From Tanticharoenia sakaeratensis NBRC 103193 (GTDB lineage: Bacteria > Pseudomonadota > Alphaproteobacteria > Acetobacterales > Acetobacteraceae), in the NCBI RefSeq assembly GCF_000963885.1, contig NZ_BALE01000048.1:1-64000 (forward strand): a stretch of DNA of 64,000 nt. Direction: 5' to 3'. This document shows, one piece after another, positions 17,277 through 27,774 of this stretch. The notes beneath the pieces are model-generated. The model saw nothing but the letters and a program-made list of their open reading frames with translations, was not told the DNA's origin and made no database searches. The translations under genes and the position numbers were made by a program. The number at the start of each line of letters is the position of its first letter. Position 1 is the first letter of the stretch.

Positions 17277-17296
17277 GTGTGACCATAGGGTCACAC
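17277..17296. promoter_or_regulatory. Palindrome GTGTGACC-N4-GGTCACAC, candidate operator of fnr
   Basis: Two perfect 8-bp inverted arms are separated by ATAG, ending 40 bp before the fnr start. It resembles a Crp site (TGTGA...TCACA) but with eight instead of six bases between the core halves, so a different regulator is likely. Position and symmetry suggest an operator for the fnr promoter (inference). Confidence 0.55.
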
Positions 17297-17336
17297 AGTC
17301 CAATGGACCGCCCGGACCGTCCCGTCGGACATTCCG

Positions 17337-18077
17337 GTGGTGACGCATGCGCCGCCGCCCACGGCGCCACCGCTCCCTGCCATGGTCGCCCGCTGCGCCC
17401 GATGCGATGCACGGGGCGCCAGCGTCTGCGCGGAAATCGCGGATGACGACCTCGTCCATCTCGCCCGCGCCACGACCCAGATCATCCGCATGCCCGGCCA
17501 GCTTCTGGTCGAGGAAGGCGCACCCGCGCACGACTTCTTCACCATCACGTCGGGTAATGCCAAGCTGTTCAAGCTTCTGTCCGACGGGCGACGGCAGATC
17601 ATGAGCTTCGCCGGCCCGGGCGACTTCATCGGGCTTGCGGCCTCGGACGTTCATGCCGCAAGCGTCGAGGCCATCGACACGATCACCGCCTGTCGGATCC
17701 CGCGCACACGCATGCATGCGTTGATGACGCGCTTTCCCGAACTGGAGCATCGGCTGCTGCGTGAAGCGGGGCGCGAGCTTTCACGCGCCCAGAGCCAGAT
17801 CCTGCTGCTCGGGCGCAAGACCGCGCGCGAGCGGGTTGCGAGTTTCCTGCTCTCCCATGTCCCGCCCTCCGGCCATGCCATGTGCGCTGCGGAGCGGTTC
17901 GCCGCTCTGCCGATGACACGGGCCGATATCGCGGATTATCTCGGGCTAACGATCGAGACCGTCAGCCGCACTCTCAGCCAGCTCGGCCGCGATCAGGTGA
18001 TCGCGCTCGATGCCCAGCACGCGGTGCGGGTCCTCGATTTCGAACGCCTGCAGACGATCGCAACACCCGGGTCATAA
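17337..18077 (+). CDS. fnr: Fnr-type oxygen-sensing transcriptional regulator (Crp/Fnr family)
   Basis: The 246-aa protein has a cyclic-nucleotide-binding-like sensor domain, a long dimer helix (ELEHRLLREAGRELSRAQSQILLL) and a Crp-type helix-turn-helix (MTRADIADYLGLTIETVSRTLSQL, about residues 196-219). Cys20, Cys23, Cys31 and Cys119 match the four-cysteine arrangement that holds a [4Fe-4S] cluster in Fnr, so it should lose DNA binding in oxygen. The recognition helix ETVSR fits TTGAT-N4-ATCAA. GTG 17337 is assumed; GTG 17340 or ATG 17382 are alternatives that keep all cysteines. Its own upstream region holds one perfect Fnr box. Confidence 0.88.
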   Translation: MVTHAPPPTAPPLPAMVARCARCDARGASVCAEIADDDLVHLARATTQIIRMPGQLLVEEGAPAHDFFTITSGNAKLFKLLSDGRRQIMSFAGPGDFIGLAASDVHAASVEAIDTITACRIPRTRMHALMTRFPELEHRLLREAGRELSRAQSQILLLGRKTARERVASFLLSHVPPSGHAMCAAERFAALPMTRADIADYLGLTIETVSRTLSQLGRDQVIALDAQHAVRVLDFERLQTIATPGS

Positions 18078-18169
18078 GGACCGGGGACGGCATCGGGGCG
18101 GCGCAGCCAGGCAGCAGGCGCGCCCCTTGTGACAACTACCGTGAGATATCCGGTATCTGGTGGCCGACG

Positions 18170-18979
18170 TTACTCAGAGCCTGCGACCGGCGCATTCTCG
18201 GCCAGCCACAGGGCAACGGAGACGATGCTGTTGGGCTCGCGGGCACTGCCGATACCCACCTTGTTGTCGCTGTCATATATCTCGATGGCCCATGAACTGG
18301 GCAGGGCATCGTGCTTTTCGAAAGCGCCGACAAAGTCGATGGCATGTTCGCGGAAGTCCGGATTGTCTCCGTGAGGGGACATGATCACCGTGGAGCGCAG
18401 GTTGTTTTCTCTGGCCCAGCGGAGCTGGCCATACGAGAATTCCTGATAGGCCTCGCCACGGTAGAAGAAATAATTGGGGGGCGGATCAAGGGTCAGCGCG
18501 CCACCATAGAGAGCAGCCTCCGCAATTTCGGCATAAGCCGGGTTCGTAGCGAAATCATCGAGGGACATGTCATCGCCGTTGGGCGAGAAGATCGGCGCCA
18601 GGCTCGTCACGCCGCGGGTCTTCGCGATATCCACCATCGTCTTGAAGTCCTTGAGCCAGTCGTCCGCCATGAAGTCGATGATGACGTTGATGCGCGTCGG
18701 CGACAGCCCGGCCTTGACCCATGTGGCATCCCAGTGCTCGGTAAACCAGTCGGGGGCCTTGAGGCCGATCTCGGCTTCTCCCGGACCGGTTCCGGCCATC
18801 GCCTTTGCTATGGATTCGAGCGAACCGTTCAGGGACGCGCCGAAAATGCCGCTCTCCTGCATGTAGAAGCCGACCTTCCCGGACTTCAGGAGGCCCGCGA
18901 TCTTCTCATGTTTCGTGAAACTTTTCAGATCGACGACGCCGCCGATATAGACTGGTTTGTCGCCATCACCAGAAGACAT
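18170..18979 (-). CDS. Uncharacterised 269-aa protein, possibly TIM-barrel
   Basis: The frame has convincing coding features: ATG 18979 behind a strong GAAGGAG site, balanced amino-acid use, and no long antisense competitor of quality. I do not recognise the family. There is no signal peptide or membrane helix. Alternating hydrophobic strands and helices (INVIIDFMADDWLKDF, VTSLAPIFSPNGDD, LRSTVIMSPHGDNPDF, WAIEIYDSDNKVG) suggest a (beta/alpha) barrel of the glycosidase or phosphodiesterase type, but this is only a visual inference. It converges with fnr, leaving 92 bp, and lies downstream of radA in the same orientation. Confidence 0.7.
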   Translation of the reverse strand: MSSGDGDKPVYIGGVVDLKSFTKHEKIAGLLKSGKVGFYMQESGIFGASLNGSLESIAKAMAGTGPGEAEIGLKAPDWFTEHWDATWVKAGLSPTRINVIIDFMADDWLKDFKTMVDIAKTRGVTSLAPIFSPNGDDMSLDDFATNPAYAEIAEAALYGGALTLDPPPNYFFYRGEAYQEFSYGQLRWARENNLRSTVIMSPHGDNPDFREHAIDFVGAFEKHDALPSSWAIEIYDSDNKVGIGSAREPNSIVSVALWLAENAPVAGSE

Positions 18980-19195
18980 GATGCGGATACTCCTTCAGGG
19001 CCACCCGTGGACCGATCCCCGCAATGGCTGCTCATGAACGGCAGCAATCAGGATTCGTTCACCTCACCATCCTGCGCCAGCCCGGCACCCCTCCCGTCGG
19101 AAGCCGACAGCCCACAGGTGTTTCGCGACGGAGGGACGACAACGACGCACCTTGGCCATGCCTCGGCGAGCGCCCCGGCCGATGCGCCTCCCTGC

Positions 19196-20605
<1,410 letters not shown>

Positions 20606-20796
20606 GAACGAAGTGAGAATATCTGCCCTTGTGTGTGGGTCATCGCGCCCTGTTGCAAGGGGTGGGTGCCGCTCGCGGCTGGCACATGGCGCATTTCCGT
20701 GACACGACGTGACTGGCCGCGACGGGCGCGTGAACTTCCATGCGTCGGACCACGTAATTGCGGGCTTGTGGCCGGCGGGAGAAGGAGAACAGGCTG

Positions 20797-22245
20797 GTGA
20801 ACTGGCGTTGGCTCGGCGTAGGCACGGTTTTTGCCTTGCAGGTTACCTTCATCATCCGTGCCCTGCTCCGGCCCCATCGCCAGCCCGAATCCCGTCTTGC
20901 CTGGGTCGCCATCATCGGCGCCCTGCCGCTGATCGGCATTGCGGCCTATCTGCTGCTGGGGGAGACCAATCCCGGCAGCGCGATCGTCAGGCGGATCCGG
21001 GCCGCGATGCGCCATGTGCCGGTCCCGGGCCGGCGCAGCGACGCGCTCATCGATGTGGAGCAGCAGTACCATCTGCCTGCCCGCGCCGTTCCGCTGTTCC
21101 GCATGGGACAATCGATCAACGGCTACCCGCCGATGGGCGGCAACCGGGCAGCGCTCATGGCCGATTCCAATGCCGCGATCGACGCGATCGTGGCCGACAT
21201 CGACGCGGCACAGGCGCATGTCCACATCTGTTTCTACATCTGGCTGGCCGACAACAACGGCACCAAGGTCGCGCGCGCGCTGATACGGGCCGCCAGCCGC
21301 GGGGTGACGTGCCGGGTCATGGCCGACGATCTCGGATCGCGTCGTCTGATCCATGGCGCGCTGTGGCGGGAGATGAAAGACGCCGGTGTCCGGCTGGTGC
21401 GCGCCCTGCCGATCGGCACCGTGCTGATGAGACCGCTGCATGGGCGCTTCGACATGCGCAACCATCGCAAGATCGTGGTCATCGACAATCGCGTCACGTT
21501 CTGCGGCAGCCAGAACTGCGCCGATCCGGAATTCCGGGTGAAGGCGAAATACGCGCCCTGGGTCGATCTTCTGGTCCGGTTCGAGGGCCCTGTCGTGCTC
21601 CAGATGCAGCATCTGTTCGCGACCGACTGGATGGCCCATACGAACGAGGATCTGGCCCCCCTTCTGGCGGATGCGACCGTGCCGGAGGACCAGCCTGGCT
21701 TCGTGGCGCAGGTGATCGGCACCAGTGCCGCGATCCGGTACGAGGCCATGCCCGAGATGTTCATCGCCCTGATGGATGCCGCCAAGGACGAACTGACGAT
21801 CACGACGCCCTACTACGTGCCGGACGAGGCCTTGCAGGCCGCGCTGCGGGCCAGCGCGCATCGGGGCGTGCAAACGACGATCGTCATGCCGGAGCGCAAC
21901 GATTCCTGGGTCGTGGCGGGCGCCAGCCGGAGCTACTATCTGGAACTGCTGCAGGCGGGTGTTCGGATCTTCGAATATCCGCTCGGCCTTCTGCACACCA
22001 AGTCGCTGACGATCGACGGGCAGGCGACGCTGATCGGGTCCGCCAACATGGACCGGCGCAGCTTCGATCTGAATTTCGAGAACAATATCCTGCTGTTCGA
22101 CCCTGATTTCACGGCGCAGATCCGCGCACGCCAGCAGAGCTATCTCGACGACAGCATCGAGATCACCGAGGACGTCGTCCTGGCGTGGCCGCAATATCGC
22201 GTGCTCTGGCACAACACGCTGGCGACGATCGGACCGGTATTGTGA
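20797..22245 (+). CDS. cls: Cardiolipin synthase
   Basis: The 482-aa protein has two N-terminal membrane helices (about residues 3-20 and 35-55) and two phospholipase-D HKD motifs. The first is NHRKIVVID (near residue 225) and the second LLHTKSLTIDGQATLIGSANMD (near residue 405). It condenses phosphatidylglycerol into cardiolipin at the inner membrane. GTG 20797 was chosen because of the strong GGAGAAGGAGAA site eight bases upstream and the match in length to ClsA (486 aa). Confidence 0.9.
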   Translation: MNWRWLGVGTVFALQVTFIIRALLRPHRQPESRLAWVAIIGALPLIGIAAYLLLGETNPGSAIVRRIRAAMRHVPVPGRRSDALIDVEQQYHLPARAVPLFRMGQSINGYPPMGGNRAALMADSNAAIDAIVADIDAAQAHVHICFYIWLADNNGTKVARALIRAASRGVTCRVMADDLGSRRLIHGALWREMKDAGVRLVRALPIGTVLMRPLHGRFDMRNHRKIVVIDNRVTFCGSQNCADPEFRVKAKYAPWVDLLVRFEGPVVLQMQHLFATDWMAHTNEDLAPLLADATVPEDQPGFVAQVIGTSAAIRYEAMPEMFIALMDAAKDELTITTPYYVPDEALQAALRASAHRGVQTTIVMPERNDSWVVAGASRSYYLELLQAGVRIFEYPLGLLHTKSLTIDGQATLIGSANMDRRSFDLNFENNILLFDPDFTAQIRARQQSYLDDSIEITEDVVLAWPQYRVLWHNTLATIGPVL

Positions 22246-22345
22246 AAAGCGGCGTCGGCATCGGGACCATCGCTCCTGCGCGCTGATTTCTGGAAGCCCG
22301 TTTTGCGACGGCAATCCGGAACCGGTCGCACGCCTGCGTTCCGGC

Positions 22346-23773
22346 CTATTGCCCCCAGGCCGCAAGTTCCGCGCTGATCTGTGGCGCGGCCGTCTCCCGG
22401 CATCCTCCGGTCCGACGCAGGACGCAGATCTTGCGCCAGCAACTGACGGGCACATAGCTCGATGGCAACTGGGGGCGCGTATCGTCGGGCGCGATCAGCA
22501 GGTCGAAGCCGGGCGCCATGGCCCCCAGTTCCCGTGCAGTGCGCGCGAAATACAGCGGGATCGGTCGGTCGAGCGTGGTGTAGCCGCCGCTGTCCATCCA
22601 GTCCCCGAAACCCGGATTGAACTGCCCGACACCGCAGATATCGCGGGTACGGGCCGCGATGTGCATGGCATGAAGGTAAGGCACGTTTTCGAGCCGATCG
22701 ACGCGATAGCTGGATAGAAGAGCCAGGATACAGGCCAGCGCCATCGCGCCACAGGCCGCATTCAGCCGCATGTTCGCCCGATCGATGCGCTGCCACTGCC
22801 GCGCAACCCCGGCCGCCGCGACGACCACCAGAAGCGGGACGGCACCGAATACGAAACTGGCTTCCTTGTGCGGGATGACGCTGTGGGTCAGCACCACTGC
22901 AAGGGCCGCCGCCAGTTCGAGCCGCATCGAGCGGGCGCCCCATACGAGACCCGCAACGAGCGGAATTGTCAGCGCACCCCATCCGCGCGCCAGAACGAAC
23001 GGATAGAACAGGATCGACTGCGTCCCGAAGACGTCGGCCCGGTGCTGGACGTAATTGATGTGGAAGTTGACCCAGAGCGGCGCGAACGGCACGCCTGACG
23101 CATGCCAGTCCACGAGGCCTTCCAGCACCAGGGCGGGAAGTGCGCCCGCCAGCAGGAACGGTATCGCGGCAGGCCGGGCTGCTGCGCACCAGAGGACGGC
23201 CAGCGCCGCACCGGGCAGGTATTGCAGCCGCACCATGACAGACAGCGCCAGCAGGAAACCGATCGCCACGGCCTGCGCCCGTCCGCGCGATCCCCGAAGC
23301 CATAATCCGGCCAGCAGAACGCCCGCCGACAGAAGTTCTCCGCCCTGCGCCTCGGCCAGCGTACGCGGTCCATACAGGATGCAATCCGGCCAGAATGCGA
23401 TGGCCACGGCGCACAGCGCAGCACCTGCGGGACCTGCGACCTTGCGTCCCGCCGCCATGGCGATCCCGACCAGACCGAGCGACAGACCTGCGAGAACGCA
23501 GTGCACGACATTCGCTGCGTGACCAAGACCCAAGTCTGCCGAAAGCCGCATGATGGCGGCATAGAATTCGGGCATCAGCCAGGAGCGGAGGCCTGCGCGC
23601 CATTCCCACGTCACGACACCGTAGCCGGTGACGAGACGATGCGCCGGCTCCAGATTCTGGAAGATCTCGTCAGGCCGGAGCACGAAGGAGACCGCGAATA
23701 TCGAGACGAGCCGCGCCGCGAACGCTGCCAGCAATACTCCGGCGATCCAGCGCCCCGATCTCGACATTCCCAT
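22346..23773 (-). CDS. GT22-like multispanning mannosyltransferase
   Basis: The roughly 475-aa protein has about ten hydrophobic segments. An early acidic motif RPDEIFQNLEPAHRLVTGYG, together with WEWRAGLRSW, resembles the HPDE(Y/F)FQ...E signature of Alg9/PIG-B-type dolichol-phosphate-mannose glycosyltransferases (GT22). The central HKEASFVFGAVPLL matches the HKEERF motif of the same family. It probably transfers a sugar from a lipid-phosphate donor on the periplasmic face. The start is uncertain: ATG 23773, 23767 and 23797 are possible and none has a strong ribosome site. Converges with cls. Confidence 0.65.
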   Translation of the reverse strand: MGMSRSGRWIAGVLLAAFAARLVSIFAVSFVLRPDEIFQNLEPAHRLVTGYGVVTWEWRAGLRSWLMPEFYAAIMRLSADLGLGHAANVVHCVLAGLSLGLVGIAMAAGRKVAGPAGAALCAVAIAFWPDCILYGPRTLAEAQGGELLSAGVLLAGLWLRGSRGRAQAVAIGFLLALSVMVRLQYLPGAALAVLWCAAARPAAIPFLLAGALPALVLEGLVDWHASGVPFAPLWVNFHINYVQHRADVFGTQSILFYPFVLARGWGALTIPLVAGLVWGARSMRLELAAALAVVLTHSVIPHKEASFVFGAVPLLVVVAAAGVARQWQRIDRANMRLNAACGAMALACILALLSSYRVDRLENVPYLHAMHIAARTRDICGVGQFNPGFGDWMDSGGYTTLDRPIPLYFARTARELGAMAPGFDLLIAPDDTRPQLPSSYVPVSCWRKICVLRRTGGCRETAAPQISAELAAWGQ

Positions 23774-24033
23774 GCAGCACCGATAGCGGACGATCATGCG
23801 CCCGCAACGACCGGTATGTAACGGCGTGTCACGCGGATCATCAATTTCCGTCGGCGACGCCACGGCAGGTTACGCTGTGACGAACGGGTTCGGCTGACCT
23901 GCTGACATATCTGCCCGCTCGGCCGATCCGATCACTGTCCATGTTGCCAGCAACCAAACGTCACGCGGTGCCGAACCTGTAATGCGGCCCACGGCGGTGT
24001 TCACCCGTCGCGCGCCTGTTTAAGCTCGGGCCC

Positions 24034-25776
24034 ATGACGGATGAGCTTCCCCCCTTCCTGAACCGCCGCGGTGCATTGTCGTCTCTGGCAGCGCTGGGTG
24101 CGATCGGTCTTGGCTCCAGCGCGCGCGCACAGCAGCCCAAAGCCGCATCCGCGCCCGCCGATCCGACGCCGCCGAAGGCCCCGGATCAAACGCGCAAGGC
24201 AGAGCCGAACGCCTCACATCCTTCCCCTGCCGACCAGCCGGGCGTCGTCTCCCGTCCGGTCGTCAAGACGCAGAGCGACATCCTCTACCGCCCGGCGATC
24301 CATTTCTCCCCGACCAGCGGCTTCATGAACGATCCCAACGGGCTGATCTTCGACGGCACGCACTATCATCTCTATTACCAGTATGACCCGTTCGCGCCCT
24401 ATGCAGGCCGCGTCCACTGGGGACATGCCATCAGCACCGACATGCTGCACTGGCAGGATCAGCCGATTGCGATCCCGGAGACGAAGGACGGCGAAGCCTA
24501 TACGGGCTGTGCCGTCATGGATGCGAAGAACGCATCCGGGCTGTTTTCCACGACCCAGACGACCGGTTCGGACGCCGCGCAGGGCGGCATCGCCGCGATC
24601 TATACGCGCGCCAGCCCGCACAGGCAGGCCCAGTATCTCGCGATCAGCCACGACAACGGGCGCAGCTTCACCGAATATGCGCATAATCCGGTTCTCGACA
24701 TCGACAGCAACTCGTTCCGCGACCCGCAGGTGACGTTCCATAAACCCACGAACCAGTGGGTCATGGTTGTCGCAAAATCGCGCCTGCATCAGATCGCGTT
24801 CTATGCCTCGATCGATCTGGTCCACTGGGTGCATCTCAGCGATTTCGGTCCATCGGGACTGTTCGGCGTCGACTACGAATGTCCGAACCTGATCGAGATA
24901 TCGCAGGAAGGCGGCGGCACACGCTGGGTGCTGTTCGTCTCGGTCAATCCGGGCGGCCCGACCGGCGGCAGCACCACGCAGTATTTCGTGGGCGATTTCG
25001 ACGGCACGCGCTTCATCCCCGACGATACCGTGATCGGCCTGACGGATTTCGCGAAGGACGCCTACGCGCTGCAGGTCTTCCACAACATGCCGCAAAACGA
25101 GGCCGTCTCGATCGCCTGGCTCAGCAACTGGCAGTACTGCCAGGAGCTCCCGACGCAGAGCTGGCGCGGCATCATGACACTGCCGCGCACCATGACGCTG
25201 CGGCGCGATTTCGCGGGCTGGATCCGGCTTGCGCAGATGCCGCGCGGGCTCGAGGCGCTGCGCGGTCCGGCCATCCCGTTCGCGGCCAGGCGCCTCGCGG
25301 CCGGATCGAGCGCGCAGGTGGCATTGCCGCCGGGTGTCGCCCTCGATCTGTCGATGAGCGTCACAGTCGATGAACGGCCGCGCGATCTGCCGCTGGGCGA
25401 CAAGGGGCGCACCGGCCGCTTCGTCATCGTGTTCGGCAACGAGGAAGGCGAATCCCTGACGATCGGTTTCGATGCGTTCTCGGGCCAGCTCTGGCTGGAT
25501 CGCAACGATCTGCACGGCTTCGCCCAGCCGTTCTTCACGGGCCAGTTCTCGACCGTGCTCAATCCGGACGATCGCCATTTCGACATCCGTATCGTGATGG
25601 ACGCATCCACCCTCGAGATCTTCGCCAATGGCGGTCTTTCCGTCGGCACCGCGCTGATCTTCCCGGCCAGCCCGCTCGATTTCCTGCGGCTCGAGGCCAG
25701 CGGTGCGGCCGCGACGGTCGAGAAGCTCTCGCTCTATCCGCTGCAGAAGGTCATGGACCGCGAAACGGCGGTCTGA
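24034..25776 (+). CDS. Secreted GH32 beta-fructosidase (levanase/invertase type)
   Basis: The 580-aa enzyme has all three GH32 catalytic motifs: FMNDPNG with nucleophile Asp100, FRDP near residue 230, and YECPN with the acid/base Glu near residue 288. A C-terminal beta-sandwich includes the FANGG element. The N-terminus NRRGALSSLAALGAIGLG with a following ARAQ site looks like a twin-arginine-type export signal, then a Pro/Ala/Lys-rich linker to about residue 70. It should hydrolyse fructans or sucrose outside the cytoplasm. Exo-levanase is plausible for an acetic acid bacterium, but the substrate cannot be read from sequence. Confidence 0.88.
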   Translation: MTDELPPFLNRRGALSSLAALGAIGLGSSARAQQPKAASAPADPTPPKAPDQTRKAEPNASHPSPADQPGVVSRPVVKTQSDILYRPAIHFSPTSGFMNDPNGLIFDGTHYHLYYQYDPFAPYAGRVHWGHAISTDMLHWQDQPIAIPETKDGEAYTGCAVMDAKNASGLFSTTQTTGSDAAQGGIAAIYTRASPHRQAQYLAISHDNGRSFTEYAHNPVLDIDSNSFRDPQVTFHKPTNQWVMVVAKSRLHQIAFYASIDLVHWVHLSDFGPSGLFGVDYECPNLIEISQEGGGTRWVLFVSVNPGGPTGGSTTQYFVGDFDGTRFIPDDTVIGLTDFAKDAYALQVFHNMPQNEAVSIAWLSNWQYCQELPTQSWRGIMTLPRTMTLRRDFAGWIRLAQMPRGLEALRGPAIPFAARRLAAGSSAQVALPPGVALDLSMSVTVDERPRDLPLGDKGRTGRFVIVFGNEEGESLTIGFDAFSGQLWLDRNDLHGFAQPFFTGQFSTVLNPDDRHFDIRIVMDASTLEIFANGGLSVGTALIFPASPLDFLRLEASGAAATVEKLSLYPLQKVMDRETAV

Positions 25777-25926
25777 GCCGCAACGATATCCCGCAAGCGG
25801 CAGTCCGACAGGGAGCAGCCACGATCCGACAGCCTTCCGGCCTGCATGACTGCCGCGCGATGGGTTCGGACAACGGTGCCCAGGCGGTCACGACGGACGA
25901 ATGGCGGCCCGATGTCGTGCTACGTG

Positions 25927-27123
25927 TCAGAGAACCGGCTGTGGCATCCGGAACGTCGCAAGCTCGCGATGATGCAGGAGTAGCACGCCGGTCGTGTGCG
26001 CCAGTTGCCGCGCAGACTGCGTGAAGCCGGCGTTGCTCACGACCAGCGCCGCGTGGGCGCGCTGGTGGCGTCCGGCCGCGAAAGCCTCCTGTACGGCGCG
26101 GTTGCCGACCGGCTGGCTGTGAAGCTTGCACTGCACGACGATTTTCCGGCCCGCGCGCATCGCGATCACGTCCGCGCCCTGATCGCCGCTGGCAGGCGTC
26201 GTGCGCGCGTCCCACCCGGCGCGGCGCAACAACAGCGCGCAATGATGCTCGTAAAGCAGCGGGTCCATCGCAGGATCGAAGACGGCGGGATCGCCTGGCG
26301 GCCCGGTTGCAAGTCCTGCAACCGGCGGAACCAGTGCGGAGACCATCTCGATATGACGCACCGCCCGCATGGACAGGGGCTGCCACTGATCGCCGAGACG
26401 ATCGCCCGCGAGGATCGTCAGGAGACGCGTCTTGCAGAAATACTCGATCTCGCGCTGCCATTTCGACAGGTTCACCGTGCCGTAGCGATCCGGCGCGGTC
26501 AGCTGGAGGCGCCGGACCTGCAGCGTTCCCGCCTGTTGGTCGATCTCGGAGACGATCAGGCGCCAGGCGCGACGACGCCGGTTCAACCGGCGCGCGATAC
26601 GCCAGACGACATAAAGCGTGACGAGTGCCGCCAGACCGAAGAGGCCATCCAACCTCATCCCCCGCAACGCCGCCACCTGCCCGAGAATATCCGAACCTCC
26701 CGCCTCGTCGGCAGGCGGCAGGTTCGGCTTTTCCCAACCCGGCGGCAGCACCGGGCCCGCAGATTGCGGAGAATCCGGCTGTTCGTCCTTCTGGGGGCCG
26801 AACGAGATCTGCTCACGCATGAAATATAGCGGTGGCATGCCGATTTTCGGCGGATCGCGTCGCAGCAGCACCATGGTCTCGCTGCCGCTGATCTCGTCCC
26901 AGGCTTCGGACGGGCTGGCCTCGAAACACCGACCGGTGCGCAGCATGCCCCTGACCCAGTCCGGGCCGTGCTGGCGCAGCGTCGCCGGATCGGCCAGAAC
27001 GCGGGTGACGCGTGGATCGACACAGGCATGAACCGTCGCCGTCGTGTGGAAGACGCGATCGGCGTGAGCCTGGGCCATGAGCGGAAAGGCCGTCATTACC
27101 GCAACAGACAGCAGTTTTCTCAT
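25927..27123 (-). CDS. Membrane-anchored Mrr-like restriction endonuclease domain protein
   Basis: The 398-aa protein starts with a signal sequence (residues 1-20, AQA-H). A periplasmic region of about 140 residues with two cysteines (34, 67) follows, then one membrane helix (about 160-177) followed by RRLNRRRR. The C-terminal PD-(D/E)xK domain (about 286-398) has the Mrr-type features YEHHCALLLRRAGW, GDQGADVIA and VVQCKL. Positive charges after the helix place the nuclease in the cytoplasm. ATG 27123 follows a strong GGAGGAAGG. A longer upstream frame is rejected. Mrr domains cut methylated or foreign DNA, but no methylase is nearby. Confidence 0.75.
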   Translation of the reverse strand: MRKLLSVAVMTAFPLMAQAHADRVFHTTATVHACVDPRVTRVLADPATLRQHGPDWVRGMLRTGRCFEASPSEAWDEISGSETMVLLRRDPPKIGMPPLYFMREQISFGPQKDEQPDSPQSAGPVLPPGWEKPNLPPADEAGGSDILGQVAALRGMRLDGLFGLAALVTLYVVWRIARRLNRRRRAWRLIVSEIDQQAGTLQVRRLQLTAPDRYGTVNLSKWQREIEYFCKTRLLTILAGDRLGDQWQPLSMRAVRHIEMVSALVPPVAGLATGPPGDPAVFDPAMDPLLYEHHCALLLRRAGWDARTTPASGDQGADVIAMRAGRKIVVQCKLHSQPVGNRAVQEAFAAGRHQRAHAALVVSNAGFTQSARQLAHTTGVLLLHHRELATFRMPQPVL

Positions 27124-27387
27124 GGCCTTCCTCCCATCCATGCGCGTCGTGCAGGCACTCTCTCGCGGCGTGGCCGGCAACAGAGTTCGACCTATCGGCC
27201 GGACGCCCGGACACGTGTCGATTCCTTGTGGATGTGTCAACATATATAGAACAGTCCGCGAACAATACGCGGATAACGCGGTCGTTCCGAACGGGATTCC
27301 ACGAGGTGCGGAAATTACCGGTTCAAGGGCGACACCGGGTTGTTCAGCAAGGACGGCAATGCGGCGTCCATGACGGCGCAATCGCCG

Positions 27388-27774
27388 TCAGCGTTGCGGC
27401 TCCGCGCTGTGCCGTGGCGCGTGAGAGAGGGAACGCGAGCCGGAGCGCACAGCGGAATGCTGCGGGCGAAAGGAAGCTTGTGCTGCGGCTGACCGCGACG
27501 CGTTGCGCTGGTTCAGAACAGTGCAGATCAATGCAGTGGCAATCGTGCTCAGGCCAAAGGCGCCGACCCACAGGATGATCGCAAATCCGATCGTGTCCTG
27601 ATCCGTCATCATCAGGCGCAGATCGCATCCCAGAAGGACGAGAGCGCCGATGCGCAGGGCGTTCCGGCGGCGGCCGGAACAGGGCCGTCCGAATATCGCG
27701 CGTCCGCCGTGCACCGTGCCGCCCGCCAGCAGCAGCGTGCCGATCAGCATGAAAAGGCTCGTCGTCATCAGCAT
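27388..27774 (-). CDS. DUF3325-type small membrane protein of the siderophore operon
   Basis: The 128-aa protein has three hydrophobic segments (about residues 5-20, 38-52, 65-88) and a Ser/Arg/Ala-rich tail. Size and position right after a PepSY gene match the DUF3325 proteins that accompany TonB-receptor/PepSY loci. Its ATG directly follows the PepSY stop (TAGATG), so it is last in the operon. Function unknown, probably an accessory to the reductase. Confidence 0.6.
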   Translation of the reverse strand: MLMTTSLFMLIGTLLLAGGTVHGGRAIFGRPCSGRRRNALRIGALVLLGCDLRLMMTDQDTIGFAIILWVGAFGLSTIATALICTVLNQRNASRSAAAQASFRPQHSAVRSGSRSLSHAPRHSAEPQR

